Shown: piece by piece, positions 17,792 through 27,033 of the stretch
How the letters are laid out: the number at the start of each line of letters is the position of its first letter
Numbering within the stretch: position 1 is the first letter of the stretch
NCBI GenBank assembly: GCA_963669415.2
Contig: CAXXPS010000002.1
Location: 1,364,001-1,428,000 of the forward strand
Length of the DNA: 64,000 bases
Direction of reading: 5' to 3'
DNA from: JAWKWH01 sp963669415
GTDB taxonomy: Bacteria; Pseudomonadota; Alphaproteobacteria; Rhizobiales; Rhizobiaceae
The notes under the pieces: model-generated
The model's database searches: none
What the model was told of the DNA's origin: nothing
Seen by the model: only the letters and a program-made list of their open reading frames with translations
Translations under genes and position numbers: made by a program

Positions 17792-19131
17792 TGCAGACAA
17801 ATTTCTCGATCCATCAACTGTCAGATCCTGCCACCCGGGAGGCGGAGCAGATCCTGCGCAAATGTGTGCATTGCGGGTTCTGCACGGCGACCTGTCCGAC
17901 ATACGTAACTCTTGGAAATGAACTGGACAGCCCGCGCGGCCGCATCTACCTGATCAAGGACATGCTCGAAAATGACCGGGCTGCCGACAAGGAAACCGTC
18001 ACCCACATTGACCGTTGCCTTTCCTGCCTGGCTTGCACAACCACCTGTCCGTCCGGCGTCGATTACATGCATCTGGTGGATCACGCCCGGGCCCATATCG
18101 AAAAAACATACAGTCGCCCACTCTTCGACCGGTTTTTGCGAAGTGTATTGGCAAATGTCCTGCCCTATCCGGCGCGATTTCGAGCCTCCATCGCAGCGGC
18201 GAAATTGGGCAGGCCATTTTCACGCTTGTTAAAACTTTTCTCGTTTACGAAACCAGCCGCAGCGATGCTGGAACTGGCGCCTCGTGAAATAGCTGGCAGT
18301 TCAGCATCGACGGCTCCGGACTCCTATCCTGCGGTGGGAGAAAAAAAGGCACGTGTTGCAATACTCAACGGCTGCGCCCAACCGGTGCTGGACCCCGGCA
18401 TCAATGAGGCAACGATTTCGCTTCTGACCAGACTGGGTGTCGAAGTCGTGGTGGCTGAGGATGAGGGATGCTGCGGCGCGCTGGTTCATCACATGGGGAA
18501 AGAGGAACAGGCGCTCGATCAGGCCCGGAACAATGTCGATACCTGGATGCGGCTGGTCGACAATGGCGGGCTCGATGCAATCATCATCACGGCGTCGGGT
18601 TGTGGGACCACGATCAAGGATTACGGGTACATGTTACGGTTCGACAGCGGATACGCTGCCAAGGCCGCGAGAATTTCCGAACTGGCAAAGGATATTTCAG
18701 AGTATCTATCGGAGATCGATATTCCGGAACCAGCAATTCAGCCCGATTTCACCGTTTGCTATCACTCAGCCTGTTCGATGCAGCATGGTCAGAAAATCAC
18801 CCAACAACCGAAGTCGCTGCTCAAACAAGCCGGTTTTACAGTACGCGAACCGCGAGAAAGTCACCTGTGCTGCGGATCTGCCGGTACCTACAACATCATG
18901 CAGCCCGACATTGCGGGAAAACTGCGCGACCGCAAGGTCCGCAATATCTCCGCGACCGGAGCGGAAGTTATCGCGACAGGAAATATCGGCTGTATCGTGC
19001 AAATCGGTTCGGTTGCTGAACAACCAGTCGTGCACACCGTAAAGCTGCTGAACTGGATATATGGCGGCGACCGTCCCGCGGAAATTCCGGAATACTTCGA
19101 AACTCATCCCAAAGTTCGGGAATCCGCTTGA
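17791..19131 (+). CDS. glcF: Glycolate oxidase, iron-sulfur subunit GlcF
   Basis: A 446-residue electron-transfer subunit. Two 4Fe-4S motifs are intact, CVHCGFCTATCPTY near residue 26 and CLSCLACTTTCPSG near residue 76, followed by two cysteine-rich CCG domains: DEGCCGALVHHMG and LCCGSAGTYN. Together these pass electrons from the GlcD/GlcE flavins to the quinone pool. The family usually has 400-450 residues, so this is full length. It is the last gene of the operon and converges on the XRE regulator with only 10 bp between the stop codons. Confidence 0.96.
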   Translation: MQTNFSIHQLSDPATREAEQILRKCVHCGFCTATCPTYVTLGNELDSPRGRIYLIKDMLENDRAADKETVTHIDRCLSCLACTTTCPSGVDYMHLVDHARAHIEKTYSRPLFDRFLRSVLANVLPYPARFRASIAAAKLGRPFSRLLKLFSFTKPAAAMLELAPREIAGSSASTAPDSYPAVGEKKARVAILNGCAQPVLDPGINEATISLLTRLGVEVVVAEDEGCCGALVHHMGKEEQALDQARNNVDTWMRLVDNGGLDAIIITASGCGTTIKDYGYMLRFDSGYAAKAARISELAKDISEYLSEIDIPEPAIQPDFTVCYHSACSMQHGQKITQQPKSLLKQAGFTVREPRESHLCCGSAGTYNIMQPDIAGKLRDRKVRNISATGAEVIATGNIGCIVQIGSVAEQPVVHTVKLLNWIYGGDRPAEIPEYFETHPKVRESA

Positions 19132-19141
19132 TATGCAGGCG

Positions 19142-19504
19142 CTATTTGCGCGTTTTTGCCTCGATCAGATCAATTATCTCTGCCAAGGCCGACTCATTAA
19201 GCAATCCGATCCTTTGCGCCAGCAAATTTGCCAACCGTGTCGCTTCTGGTGAGAGACCGGAAGTATCGATAACCGCTTTTGGATGGGATTTCAGCGCAAG
19301 TTGCTGAAGCTGGTCCGCATCGTCCCAGATAATGTTGAAATAGCCGATGATCTTCTGGGTCAACGGCCAGGTTGGTACGCCGCGGCGGCCATGTTCCAGC
19401 GCTGACAAATACGCCGGGCTGACACCAATTGCGGTCGCCATCTCACGCTGCGTGACGCCTTTCATGCGCCTCAATTCTCTCAGTTTGCTTCCAAATGGCG
19501 TCAC
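19142..19504 (-). CDS. Small XRE-family transcriptional regulator
   Basis: A 120-residue protein with an N-terminal helix-turn-helix of the Cro/CI type: GVTQREMATAIGVSPAYLSA followed by LEHGRRGVPTWPLTQKI. The C-terminal half (SPEATRLANLLAQRIGLLNE) is probably a dimer helix. The start ATG overlaps the stop of the Smr gene as ATGA, so mltA, the Smr gene and this regulator form a coupled operon read on the minus strand. Its target is unknown. Confidence 0.88.
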   Translation of the reverse strand: MTPFGSKLRELRRMKGVTQREMATAIGVSPAYLSALEHGRRGVPTWPLTQKIIGYFNIIWDDADQLQQLALKSHPKAVIDTSGLSPEATRLANLLAQRIGLLNESALAEIIDLIEAKTRK

Positions 19505-20061
19505 AGCATAGCGCTCCGCCGCTTGAGCCGGACATAGATCGCACCCTCACCGCCATGATGGCGCGCAGCATTGTCGTAGCCGCTCACCAGCCCGGTGAAG
19601 GGAGCCGTTTTGAGCCATGAAGGCACCATACGGCGCAATACGCCGGCGCTCCCGTGGGAAGAGCCCTTGCCGGTGATGATCAGCACGTGGCGAAGACCGG
19701 CAGCATGGGCGCGGTGCAGAAAGGCAAGCAGCATTCCGTGCGCTTCCGCCTGGTCCAGATCGTGCAAATCGATCGTTGCATCGATCGACAATCTGCCTTT
19801 TGACAGTTTTCGGCGTGTAGGCAAATCGATGCTGGATGATGCGTTTTTTTGCCGCCCGGCCTGCGAAGCCGGCTGATATGGAGGATGGGCGACCGGATTG
19901 ACCAGCGAAATGGCGCCATTTTTGTGTGCGGAATCAATTTCGGAGATCTCGGGCACACACGGAATCAACCGACCGGCGATCGGGTCTACCGACCGGGCCA
20001 CTTTGGACCATAGGATCCTGTCCTCGATGGAAAGTTCTCCGTGTTTGCGCCGACCGCTCAT
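19501..20061 (-). CDS. Smr-domain protein
   Basis: A 186-residue protein. Residues 95-185 form a Smr domain like the C-terminus of MutS2: IDLHDLDQAEAHGMLLAFLH, HVLIITGKGSSHGSAGVLR and the C-terminal GGEGAIYVRLKR. These domains have nuclease or nucleic-acid-binding activity. The N-terminal 90 residues are basic and poorly structured. The arrangement Tim44-like, mltA, Smr, XRE on one strand is a common alphaproteobacterial order. Start and stop both overlap neighbours by 4 nt, which fixes the frame. Confidence 0.92.
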   Translation of the reverse strand: MSGRRKHGELSIEDRILWSKVARSVDPIAGRLIPCVPEISEIDSAHKNGAISLVNPVAHPPYQPASQAGRQKNASSSIDLPTRRKLSKGRLSIDATIDLHDLDQAEAHGMLLAFLHRAHAAGLRHVLIITGKGSSHGSAGVLRRMVPSWLKTAPFTGLVSGYDNAARHHGGEGAIYVRLKRRSAML

Positions 20062-21161
20062 GCGTTTTCCATTACCAGTTGGCGTGGCAGTAACGCAAAA
20101 AAATCCGCGTCGTGTTTGATGATGCCCGCTATTTCTCCTGCGGATTGGCCGGAGCCAATAAACAAATCGCCGCGCGCGGCCCCGATGATGGCCGAACCAG
20201 TATCCTGCGCAATCATCAAGCGAGAAAACGACGCACCGTCGACATGGGTTAAGTTGCCAGCGTGAACGTAAAACGGTGTCGCAAATGTGTGAAGCAGGCG
20301 ATCCACAGCCAACGATCGCCCGGGTGTCAGCGGCACCTTGGCCGCCGCAACTGGCCCGAGTGAGGGGTCATCGACGGCCGCCTCGCGAAAAAATATGAAG
20401 GATCGGTTCTGCCAGAGAATCTCATCGATGCGATCCGGGTTTGCGACAAACCACATTCGGATCGACTGCATGGTAACCTGTTGGCGCGGAATTTCTCCAA
20501 TATCCGCTAGAACACCGCCTGGCCCGGTGAATCGGTGTCCGCTCTTTGCCGCATAGGTGATGCGCTTTTCAGATCCATCTTCAAACTGCAAACGCGCAGC
20601 ACCTTGCATATGAATGAAAAACAGCTCGACGCGATCGGACAGCCACGCAATTTCCAGGTCTTGTCCCCGCAAGGCACCTTGTTCGATGCCGGAACGATCA
20701 AAATACTCCTCAAGCCCGGTACCGGTTTGCCGCGCAAAAGCCAGATAGGGATCAAATCCATCCGGACGGTTCGTTTCGTCGATGCCGACCAAATCGTCAG
20801 GACGCCGATAAACGGGATAGCAAAATCGCTCAGTGCGGCAGCGCGAAGCGCGAACGACCGGTTCATAGTAGCCGGTCACAAATCCCCGCCGACGGCTGGT
20901 GGGTCGAATCCGGGCGGGCAGAAAATGTGCTTCAAAGAATCGCTTCGCGCTAGTGTCGTCGGACAGCGTCAATCGGCGCGCAGCCGAAAAGGCTTCTGCG
21001 AAAGCCGTGGAATCCACACCCAGTGACCCGGTTTTATAGGGCTTTACTGCCGCGTGAGCGCCGCAACGCTGAAACGCAGTCAATGCCTGTGCATGATTAT
21101 CGTTCGACCAGCCAGGAAGCTTTTCGTAGCCACAGGGTTCGAATTGCTCGGATAGCGGCAT
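20058..21161 (-). CDS. mltA: Membrane-bound lytic murein transglycosylase A
   Basis: A 367-residue MltA-type enzyme that cleaves the glycan strand of peptidoglycan to give 1,6-anhydro ends. Seen: GFVTGYYEPVVRASR near residue 93, the MltA beta-barrel around FFIHMQGAARLQFEDGS, and the C-terminal 3D domain IAQDTGSAIIGAARGDLFIG with its catalytic Asp residues. No signal peptide or lipobox is visible at the N-terminus, so either the start is wrong or export uses another route; only 18 bp separate it from the upstream Tim44-like gene, leaving no room for a longer in-frame start. Co-transcribed with that gene and the Smr gene. Confidence 0.92.
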   Translation of the reverse strand: MPLSEQFEPCGYEKLPGWSNDNHAQALTAFQRCGAHAAVKPYKTGSLGVDSTAFAEAFSAARRLTLSDDTSAKRFFEAHFLPARIRPTSRRRGFVTGYYEPVVRASRCRTERFCYPVYRRPDDLVGIDETNRPDGFDPYLAFARQTGTGLEEYFDRSGIEQGALRGQDLEIAWLSDRVELFFIHMQGAARLQFEDGSEKRITYAAKSGHRFTGPGGVLADIGEIPRQQVTMQSIRMWFVANPDRIDEILWQNRSFIFFREAAVDDPSLGPVAAAKVPLTPGRSLAVDRLLHTFATPFYVHAGNLTHVDGASFSRLMIAQDTGSAIIGAARGDLFIGSGQSAGEIAGIIKHDADFFALLPRQLVMENA

Positions 21162-21179
21162 ATCCGGCGACTGCTGCAG

Positions 21180-21887
21180 TCAGTCTTCCGCTTCGGTCGC
21201 CACAAGCTTCCAGTTCGGATCACGCGAACGGGTGTCGCGGGCAAAGGTCCAGACATCCTTCACTTCGGCGACCGTTTCGGGATCGCCTTCAATCACATCG
21301 CCGGATTTGTCGAGCGTGGCGGATATCAACTCGCTAACGAGGCGGATCGTCACATGGGCCTCGCCATCTTTCATCTCGGCCCCAACGATGTCGGCCTTGG
21401 AGATGCCGACAAATGATGACTGCACCTTCTCGTCACGTTCCTCGCGCCCCTTGATCGCCTCAACAAAACCGTCAAAGACTTCGCGCGAAAGGAGATTCTT
21501 CAGCGTTTTGCGGTCACCGTCAGCATAGGCCACCACAATCATCTCGTAAGCCATCTTGGCGCCATCGAGGAAGTTGTTCGGTCCAAACGAGGGGTCGGCA
21601 TCCTTGATCGCCCGCATGCCCTTGTTCACCGCCGAACCGGCCTTGGCGTATTTGTCAATTTCGCTGTAGCGGCTATCCGCATCATCGCCACTTGAAGATT
21701 TTCGCTTCGGAAGCGCCACAACGTTATCGCCTGAGTCGTCATTTGCCTCGGCGCGATCGCGATTTGAATAGGGATCAAACGGCGGCCGCTCGTGCCCCGT
21801 TCTGCGCCCCAGTACATTGCGCAGCTGGTAAAATATCACCACAGCGGCGACGAGAAAGAAAATCGTACCAAAATCGAAGAATTCCAT
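21180..21887 (-). CDS. Tim44-like membrane-anchored protein
   Basis: A 235-residue protein with one N-terminal membrane segment (FFDFGTIFFLVAAVVIFYQL), a polar linker (residues 30-80) and a C-terminal Tim44-like domain: FLDGAKMAYEMIVVAYADGD through TIRLVSELISATLDKSGDV to VWTFARDTRSRDPNWKLVAT. Alphaproteobacterial homologues of this domain sit at the inner membrane; the related mitochondrial Tim44 anchors the import motor. It heads the operon with mltA, Smr and XRE. Divergent from fxsA across 194 bp. In rhizobia this gene, fxsA and secB usually cluster; secB is not seen here. Confidence 0.9.
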   Translation of the reverse strand: MEFFDFGTIFFLVAAVVIFYQLRNVLGRRTGHERPPFDPYSNRDRAEANDDSGDNVVALPKRKSSSGDDADSRYSEIDKYAKAGSAVNKGMRAIKDADPSFGPNNFLDGAKMAYEMIVVAYADGDRKTLKNLLSREVFDGFVEAIKGREERDEKVQSSFVGISKADIVGAEMKDGEAHVTIRLVSELISATLDKSGDVIEGDPETVAEVKDVWTFARDTRSRDPNWKLVATEAED

Positions 21888-22081
21888 ATTCGAACCAAAA
21901 TTCCTGCTTTGCCGCCAGCAGCCCTGAATTGCCGTTAAATCGGCCTGTTTATCTTCTTCTATGATATAGAACGCAATTGGCGATCATTCAATTTCGCCAT
22001 TCGAATACCTATCTCGGGTAAATAGGCCAATCAATCAAGATGGCATCTGCCAAGAGTTGGCGATTTTTGAAGGAAGAGTTC

Positions 22082-22564
22082 GTGCGATTTTCGATTGTAC
22101 CCCTGTTGTTACTGGCCATTCCGCTGATGGAAATTGCGGCATTTATCGTGATTGGCGGGCAAATTGGCGTTTTGGCAACCTTGGCGATGGTCTTCGTGAC
22201 TGCGGTTATCGGTTCGATATTGCTGCGCATTCAAGGTTTTGGCTTGATCAACAAGATCAGGCGCGAGACTGACCAAGGCCGTGTGCCGGGACGCGAGTTG
22301 GTTCACGGCGTAATGATCCTGATTGCTGGTGTTTTGCTGCTCACCCCCGGTTTTGTCACCGACACACTCGGATTTCTGCTGTTTGTTCCGGCGATACGCA
22401 ACATCGGGTGGAATTTCGTCAAGGACCGGATTGTGGTTGCCGCCGCGCCCGGCATGGGTTCTCAAGGCGGATTTGGCGGGCAACGCCAACCCGGCGGCAA
22501 GACCATCGATCTCGATGAAGACGACTTCACCAGTTCCGGCAACCCGGATTCTCCCTGGAGATAG
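22082..22564 (+). CDS. fxsA: FxsA-family membrane protein
   Basis: A 160-residue membrane protein. I start at GTG 22082 because GGAAG lies 5 nt before it and the product then begins MRFSIVPLLLLAIPLMEIAA, the usual FxsA start; an in-frame ATG at 22040 would add 14 polar residues. Segments: helix 1 residues 3-20, helix 2 about 23-46, then a cytosolic loop (KIRRETDQGRVPGRELVHG), helix 3 about 72-100. The tail is Gly- and Asp-rich. FxsA is a cytoplasmic-membrane protein known for phage-exclusion suppression in E. coli; its normal role is unknown. It converges on ubiB. Confidence 0.9.
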   Translation: MRFSIVPLLLLAIPLMEIAAFIVIGGQIGVLATLAMVFVTAVIGSILLRIQGFGLINKIRRETDQGRVPGRELVHGVMILIAGVLLLTPGFVTDTLGFLLFVPAIRNIGWNFVKDRIVVAAAPGMGSQGGFGGQRQPGGKTIDLDEDDFTSSGNPDSPWR

Positions 22565-22619
22565 ATGAATCTTTCAGTATTGGAGCCATGTGACAGATCG
22601 GATTCGGGACCAAAATAAC

Positions 22620-24194
22620 CTAGCCGATCTGCGAAGCGATCCAGATCAGCGTAATTGCAATGATCCACAGAGCAATCCGCCCGGAGCGAGTATACCGCGC
22701 TTCGGCCTTGCCAATCTTCGAAGCCGTTTCATCATCGAAGCGCAAACCATGTTCGGCCATTGCGTCAATTTCCTCCGACAGACGCTCAGCACGCTGTTTG
22801 AACTCAGGTGCCTGTCGTGCGAGGGCGGCAAATGCCTTCAACCCGTCTCCGGTGTCCTGCAGAATGGCGCGCGGACCAAGATTGCTCATCACCCAATCCG
22901 AAACAACGGGCTCGGAGGCCTTCCACATGTTGAATTCCGGATCGAGCGTGCGGGCCACGCCCTCGACCACCACCATTGTCTTCTGTAGCAACAAAAGCTC
23001 AGGTCTGGTTTCCATGTCGAACAGCTCGGTGACCTCGAACAGGAGCGTCAGCAGCTTGGCCATGGATATCGTATCGGCCGATTGCCCCTGAATGGGCTCG
23101 CCGATGGCGCGTATGGCCTGTGCAAAGGCTGCGGTGCCGTGCTTTGACGGTACGTAGCCCGCCTCAATATGCACCTCCGCCACGCGGCTGTAATTGCGGG
23201 TGATGAAGCCGTGCAGGATTTCGGCCAGAAAGCGCTGCTCCTTTTTGCCAATCCTTCCCATGATGCCGAGGTCAACCGCGACAATATCCCCATTCGCCTC
23301 GACGAACAGGTTTCCCGGATGCATGTCGGCGTGAAAAAACCCATCCCTCAATGTGTGGCGCAGGAAATTCTGGATCAGATCGCGGGCCAACCGCTTGAGA
23401 TCATGGCCGGCGGTTCTCAATCCCTCGACATCCGACAATTTGGTGCCGTCTATCCATTCAAGGGTAAGCACGTCACGGCCAGTGCGCTCCCAGTCGACCA
23501 TGGGAACGCGAAATCCGGGGTCATTGGCCGTATTTTCGGCAAGCTCCGACAACGCCGCGGCCTCGAGCCGCAAGTCCATCTCAATCTTAGTTGTACGTGC
23601 AAGTGTTTCTGTGACTTCGACTGGCTTTAGCCGGCGGGTGGCGGGAATGAACCGTTCCTGCAGCTGTGAAGCGAGAAAATAGCTCTCAAGATCGTTGAAA
23701 AACCTTCGGCGCACGCCGGGTCGGATGACCTTGACGGCAACATTCTTCACAACACCTTCATTATCTGTCTCAGCCTTGTGCACCTGAGCGATCGACGCTG
23801 CCGCCACCGGATCGCCGAATTTTGAGAACAACTCGCTCACCGGTTTTCCCAGCGAGGCCTCGATCGCAGCCTTGGCCTGCGAGGTCGGGAATGTCGCCAT
23901 CCGGTCCTGCAGGCTGGCCAGATCGTTAGCGATCTCGTTGCCGACAACATCCGGACGGGTGGCCAGGAACTGACCGAGCTTGACATAGGACGGTCCGAGC
24001 CTGTCGACTGCTGCCGCAAGACTTCCAGCACGGTCGCGCCGCAGTGCGCTCGACTTGGTAAACATTCGCGCAGCTCGCCAGGCCAGCTTCAACGGACCAT
24101 CCAGCTGCTCACCGGGAATCGCAGCAATCACTCCTTCGCGGACCATGATCCAGCCAGCACGAGCCAAGCGCAAATATGCACCGAGAACGGACAT
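22620..24194 (-). CDS. ubiB: UbiB-type kinase-like protein of ubiquinone synthesis
   Basis: A 524-residue ABC1/ADCK/UbiB atypical kinase. Motifs: PSYVKLGQFLATRPD with the KxGQ signature near residue 70, AAASIAQVHKAE (the Ala-rich loop), VAVKVIRPG with the lysine, FHADMHPGNLF (catalytic-loop-like) and AVDLGIMGRIG (DFG-like). Two C-terminal membrane helices end the protein (RIALWIIAITLIWIASQIG). Needed for ubiquinone biosynthesis, probably by supporting the hydroxylation complex at the membrane. It lies 7 bp after ubiE on the same strand, the standard order in this group. Confidence 0.96.
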   Translation of the reverse strand: MSVLGAYLRLARAGWIMVREGVIAAIPGEQLDGPLKLAWRAARMFTKSSALRRDRAGSLAAAVDRLGPSYVKLGQFLATRPDVVGNEIANDLASLQDRMATFPTSQAKAAIEASLGKPVSELFSKFGDPVAAASIAQVHKAETDNEGVVKNVAVKVIRPGVRRRFFNDLESYFLASQLQERFIPATRRLKPVEVTETLARTTKIEMDLRLEAAALSELAENTANDPGFRVPMVDWERTGRDVLTLEWIDGTKLSDVEGLRTAGHDLKRLARDLIQNFLRHTLRDGFFHADMHPGNLFVEANGDIVAVDLGIMGRIGKKEQRFLAEILHGFITRNYSRVAEVHIEAGYVPSKHGTAAFAQAIRAIGEPIQGQSADTISMAKLLTLLFEVTELFDMETRPELLLLQKTMVVVEGVARTLDPEFNMWKASEPVVSDWVMSNLGPRAILQDTGDGLKAFAALARQAPEFKQRAERLSEEIDAMAEHGLRFDDETASKIGKAEARYTRSGRIALWIIAITLIWIASQIG

Positions 24195-24201
24195 TATAAG
24201 T

Positions 24202-24978
24202 TCAAAGCTTCCAGCCGGAGTGGCATGCGGCGATCCCGCCGGAGTAGTTTCGCCAGGTCACACGCTCGAAACCCGCACTTGTGATCATGTGGCTGAATTC
24301 GTCCTGCTGTGGAAATTTGGCAATTGATTCAACAAGATAACGGTAGGGCTCGTCGTCTCCCAAAACGGCCTTGCCAATGGCTGGAATGGCATTGAATGAC
24401 CAGGCCTCATAGGCCTTGTCCAGTAGCGGTACCCCCACTTCTGAAAACTCCAGACACAAGAAGCGACCGCCGGTTTTCAACACCCGAAAGGCTTCCGCAA
24501 GTGCCCGATCGATGCGGGGAACATTGCGAATGCCAAATGAGATTGTGTAGGCATCAAAAAGGCTGTCTTCAAAGGGAAGCTCCTCTGCATTGGCTTCCAC
24601 GAATTCGACGTTTCCGCTCAGCTCATTCTTCGCCGCCCGTGCCTGACCAACCGCAAGCATTGAAGCATTGATGTCGGAGACCGTGACCTTTGCGGCGCGG
24701 CCACTTGCCTCGACAATGCGGAAAGCGACATCACCGGTACCACCGGCCATGTCGAGAGCGTGCCAGCCCGGTTTTTTTGGCGGATTGAGCCAGGCAACCA
24801 TCGCGTCTTTCCAGAGACGGTGCATGCCTGCAGACATCAAATCGTTCATCAAATCATAACGGTCTGCAACGCGATGAAACACGTGATCAACCATCGGCTG
24901 CTTCTCGCCGTCGCCGACTTGCCGGAACCCGTAAGCGGTTTCCATGCCTCCGTCTGAAGTTGTGCGTTGCTCAGCCAA
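24202..24978 (-). CDS. ubiE: Ubiquinone/menaquinone methyltransferase UbiE
   Basis: A 258-residue class I SAM methyltransferase that C-methylates the demethoxy-ubiquinol ring. Signature sites: HVFHRVADRYDLMNDLMSAG, the SAM motif DMAGGTGDVAFRI, NAEELPFEDSLFDAYTISFG, RNVPRIDRALAEAFRVLK and the C-terminal YRYLVESIAKFPQQDEF. The start is uncertain: TTG 24978 gives (M)AEQRTTSDGGMETAYGFR, the typical rhizobial N-terminus, but has a weak ribosome site; ATG 24945 has GGAGG too close. Divergent from add with 133 bp between the starts. Confidence 0.94.
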   Translation of the reverse strand: MAEQRTTSDGGMETAYGFRQVGDGEKQPMVDHVFHRVADRYDLMNDLMSAGMHRLWKDAMVAWLNPPKKPGWHALDMAGGTGDVAFRIVEASGRAAKVTVSDINASMLAVGQARAAKNELSGNVEFVEANAEELPFEDSLFDAYTISFGIRNVPRIDRALAEAFRVLKTGGRFLCLEFSEVGVPLLDKAYEAWSFNAIPAIGKAVLGDDEPYRYLVESIAKFPQQDEFSHMITSAGFERVTWRNYSGGIAACHSGWKL

Positions 24979-25111
24979 TGTCCAATCCAATATTCGTGAT
25001 TGAGAATATCGCGCCGGACCATAGCCGATCACCCGCCGCCGCGCTATCGTAACCGGAAGGTAACGCCGGTGCGATTTGTCGCGCGGTCCGTGCCTGAATG
25101 AGGGAAATATA

Positions 25112-26089
25112 ATGTTGAAGGCTGAAATTCATTGCCATTTGGAGGGGTCCGCCTCGACCGAGCTGGTTTTGCGGCAGGCGGACAAATATGGCGCCGATGT
25201 CTCTGAGTTCATTCAGGATGGTGCCTTTGTCTGGCACGATTTCACCAGCTTTCTTGCTGCCTATGACGCCGCTACAAGCCTGTTTCGTACTGAAGACGAC
25301 TTTGCGTTGATGATCGAAGATTATCTGACGACAATTTCCCGTATGGGTGCGATTTATTCAGAAGTATTCACTTCTCCTGACCATGGGGTGAATTCCGGCA
25401 TTTCGGCGCAAGCCTACACGGATGCAATTGGCGAAGGGATGGAGCGGGCGAAGGCAAAGACCGGCATTGAAGCACGCCAGATTGTGACGGGCGTGCGCCA
25501 TTTCGGCGTTGAAGCGGTTGAGCGCGCGGCGCGTTTTGCCGCCAGTTGCAACCACCCGCTGGTGACCGGATTCGGGATGGGTGGTGACGAACGCTTTGGA
25601 CAGGCCGAGGACTATTCGCGTGCATTCGAGATTGCCCGGGAGGCAGGCCTTGGAATTACCGTGCACGCAGGAGAACTTGCCGGTTGGGAGAGTGTTGCGG
25701 ACGCACTTGATCACATCCGGCCAGCGCGAATTGGTCATGGGGTACGGGCGATCGAAAACCCGGAATTGGTGCGCCGGATTGCGGACGAGGGCATTGTGCT
25801 GGAGTGCTGTCCTGGATCGAACATTTCGCTGCAGGTGTTCAAGGATTTTGCCTCACACCCTGTACCGGCATTCATCGAAGCAGGTTGCGTCGTAACGATC
25901 AGTTCTGACGACCCACCCTATTTCCATACCTCACTGCAGCGCGAATATGACATCGCGGCGGAACATTTCGGTATGGATGAAGAGACGTTGACGCGATTGA
26001 CGCGCAATTCGCTGGAATCCGCCTTTGTCGATGAGCCGACACGGAATGTCCTTTTGGCCCGCCTCGAGGAGACAGGGCCAAAGTACTAG
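25112..26089 (+). CDS. add: Adenosine deaminase
   Basis: A 325-residue amidohydrolase converting (deoxy)adenosine to (deoxy)inosine and ammonia. Zinc ligands and active-site motifs are intact: KAEIHCHLEGSAS near residue 3, VHAGELAGWESV near residue 187, RIGHGVRA, CPGSNISLQVF and ISSDDPPYF. I start at ATG 25112 (MLKAEIHCHLEG) behind GAGGGA; the frame extends to 25076 without support. Its stop TAG (26087-26089) is formed by the terminal bases of a MITE fragment. With upp, cdd, deoA, deoC and the ABC importer it belongs to a nucleoside-use cluster. Confidence 0.95.
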   Translation: MLKAEIHCHLEGSASTELVLRQADKYGADVSEFIQDGAFVWHDFTSFLAAYDAATSLFRTEDDFALMIEDYLTTISRMGAIYSEVFTSPDHGVNSGISAQAYTDAIGEGMERAKAKTGIEARQIVTGVRHFGVEAVERAARFAASCNHPLVTGFGMGGDERFGQAEDYSRAFEIAREAGLGITVHAGELAGWESVADALDHIRPARIGHGVRAIENPELVRRIADEGIVLECCPGSNISLQVFKDFASHPVPAFIEAGCVVTISSDDPPYFHTSLQREYDIAAEHFGMDEETLTRLTRNSLESAFVDEPTRNVLLARLEETGPKY

Positions 26090-26203
26090 GGTCAGGACTC
26101 ATTAATGTCATCCAATCTGCGTGAGCAAATTTGGCTGCCGAACAGGAGGGAAAGTGAAGGAACTATGCGTAGTTTCAAACCTTTACGACGCATTCGCCAG
26201 CCA
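26087..26203 (+). mobile_element. Truncated MITE-like element (117 bp)
   Basis: This stretch matches the reverse complement of 28541-28657, the right half of the complete element, with about ten base differences. It starts with the TAGGGTCAGGACTCATTAAT terminus and stops at CGCCAGCCA. The left end supplies the add stop codon; the broken end lies 2 bp before the stop codon of the convergent ankyrin gene. The other half is missing. Confidence 0.8.
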
Positions 26204-26205
26204 TT

Positions 26206-26865
26206 CTACTTACCACCCAGCACCGCATTCAACTCGTCTGCGATCCCGGCCTTCTCAGGATGGGCGCTTGTGCTGGCAAGGGCAAGCGGCGTCTGCCGAC
26301 CGCCATACATGTTAGCCTCAGCGTGAATGTCGGCACCTCGCTGGATCAATAGCCGGGCTATTGCAACGGCGTTTAACGGCGTTCGCTGACGGTGCGTTTC
26401 GACGCCATTTGCGCCCAAATAGTGCAACAATGTGGCCTGGTGGCCGAAGCGGGATTGAGCGGTCGAAAGACCGGGGGTTTCATCCAGTAGGGATGACAGT
26501 CCGTTTTCATTGCCTTCAAGCATCGCATCAAGCGCCCGTTCAAAAACCGGATCCGTTTTGGTTTCGCCCAGTGCCTCGACCTGTTGCCAACTGGCGAATC
26601 CGTATTCCCTGCTCATCGTCAGAAGACAATCGTCCATCGACAACTGTGCTGCCATCACCTCATCTGCGTTTTTGCCACGGGCTTGCGGCCACCAAGAGGT
26701 CAGATGCATGACAACACGGCGATCGGCAGCGGTGTGGGCGTCAAAAACGGTCTGCGCCTGCTGCGATAATTGCTGGCGAATTGGCAGCGTGCGGAACAAT
26801 GCATCTTCGAGATAAGGGTGAAGTGTCTCAACCTGCGACACTTCCGGTGCGACATACACATCCAT
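26206..26865 (-). CDS. Ankyrin-repeat protein
   Basis: A 219-residue cytosolic protein. The C-terminal part contains ankyrin-like units: RFGHQATLLHYLGANGVETH and AIARLLIQRGADIHAEANMY, the second with the usual G-ADI turn, followed by a degenerate TPLALASTSAHPEKAG. The N-terminal 100 residues are unassigned (REYGFASWQQVEAL recurs in related proteins). No signal peptide. Ankyrin repeats mediate protein contacts, so the partner is unknown. The gene lies alone, convergent with add; a MITE fragment ends just beyond its stop. Confidence 0.8.
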   Translation of the reverse strand: MDVYVAPEVSQVETLHPYLEDALFRTLPIRQQLSQQAQTVFDAHTAADRRVVMHLTSWWPQARGKNADEVMAAQLSMDDCLLTMSREYGFASWQQVEALGETKTDPVFERALDAMLEGNENGLSSLLDETPGLSTAQSRFGHQATLLHYLGANGVETHRQRTPLNAVAIARLLIQRGADIHAEANMYGGRQTPLALASTSAHPEKAGIADELNAVLGGK

Positions 26866-27033
26866 TTCAAATCATGTTCCCTATGATTTCTCAGACGTCT
26901 CAGTACCAAGTTTGCCTGACAGAACAATGACGAAGCACGCTACAAATCTGTGATTCAGTTACGCAATACCGTATCGGCGCCGCCCATCTGCCGCTAATGT
27001 CAGGCTCTGCAATTCTTACCGGGAGAAGACACC

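Noticed and set aside
22592..22631. CAGATCGG...CCGATCTG inverted repeat as a terminator between fxsA and ubiB
   Set aside because: The loop is 22 nt, the stem only 8 bp, there is no T-run and half of it lies in the ubiB coding sequence.
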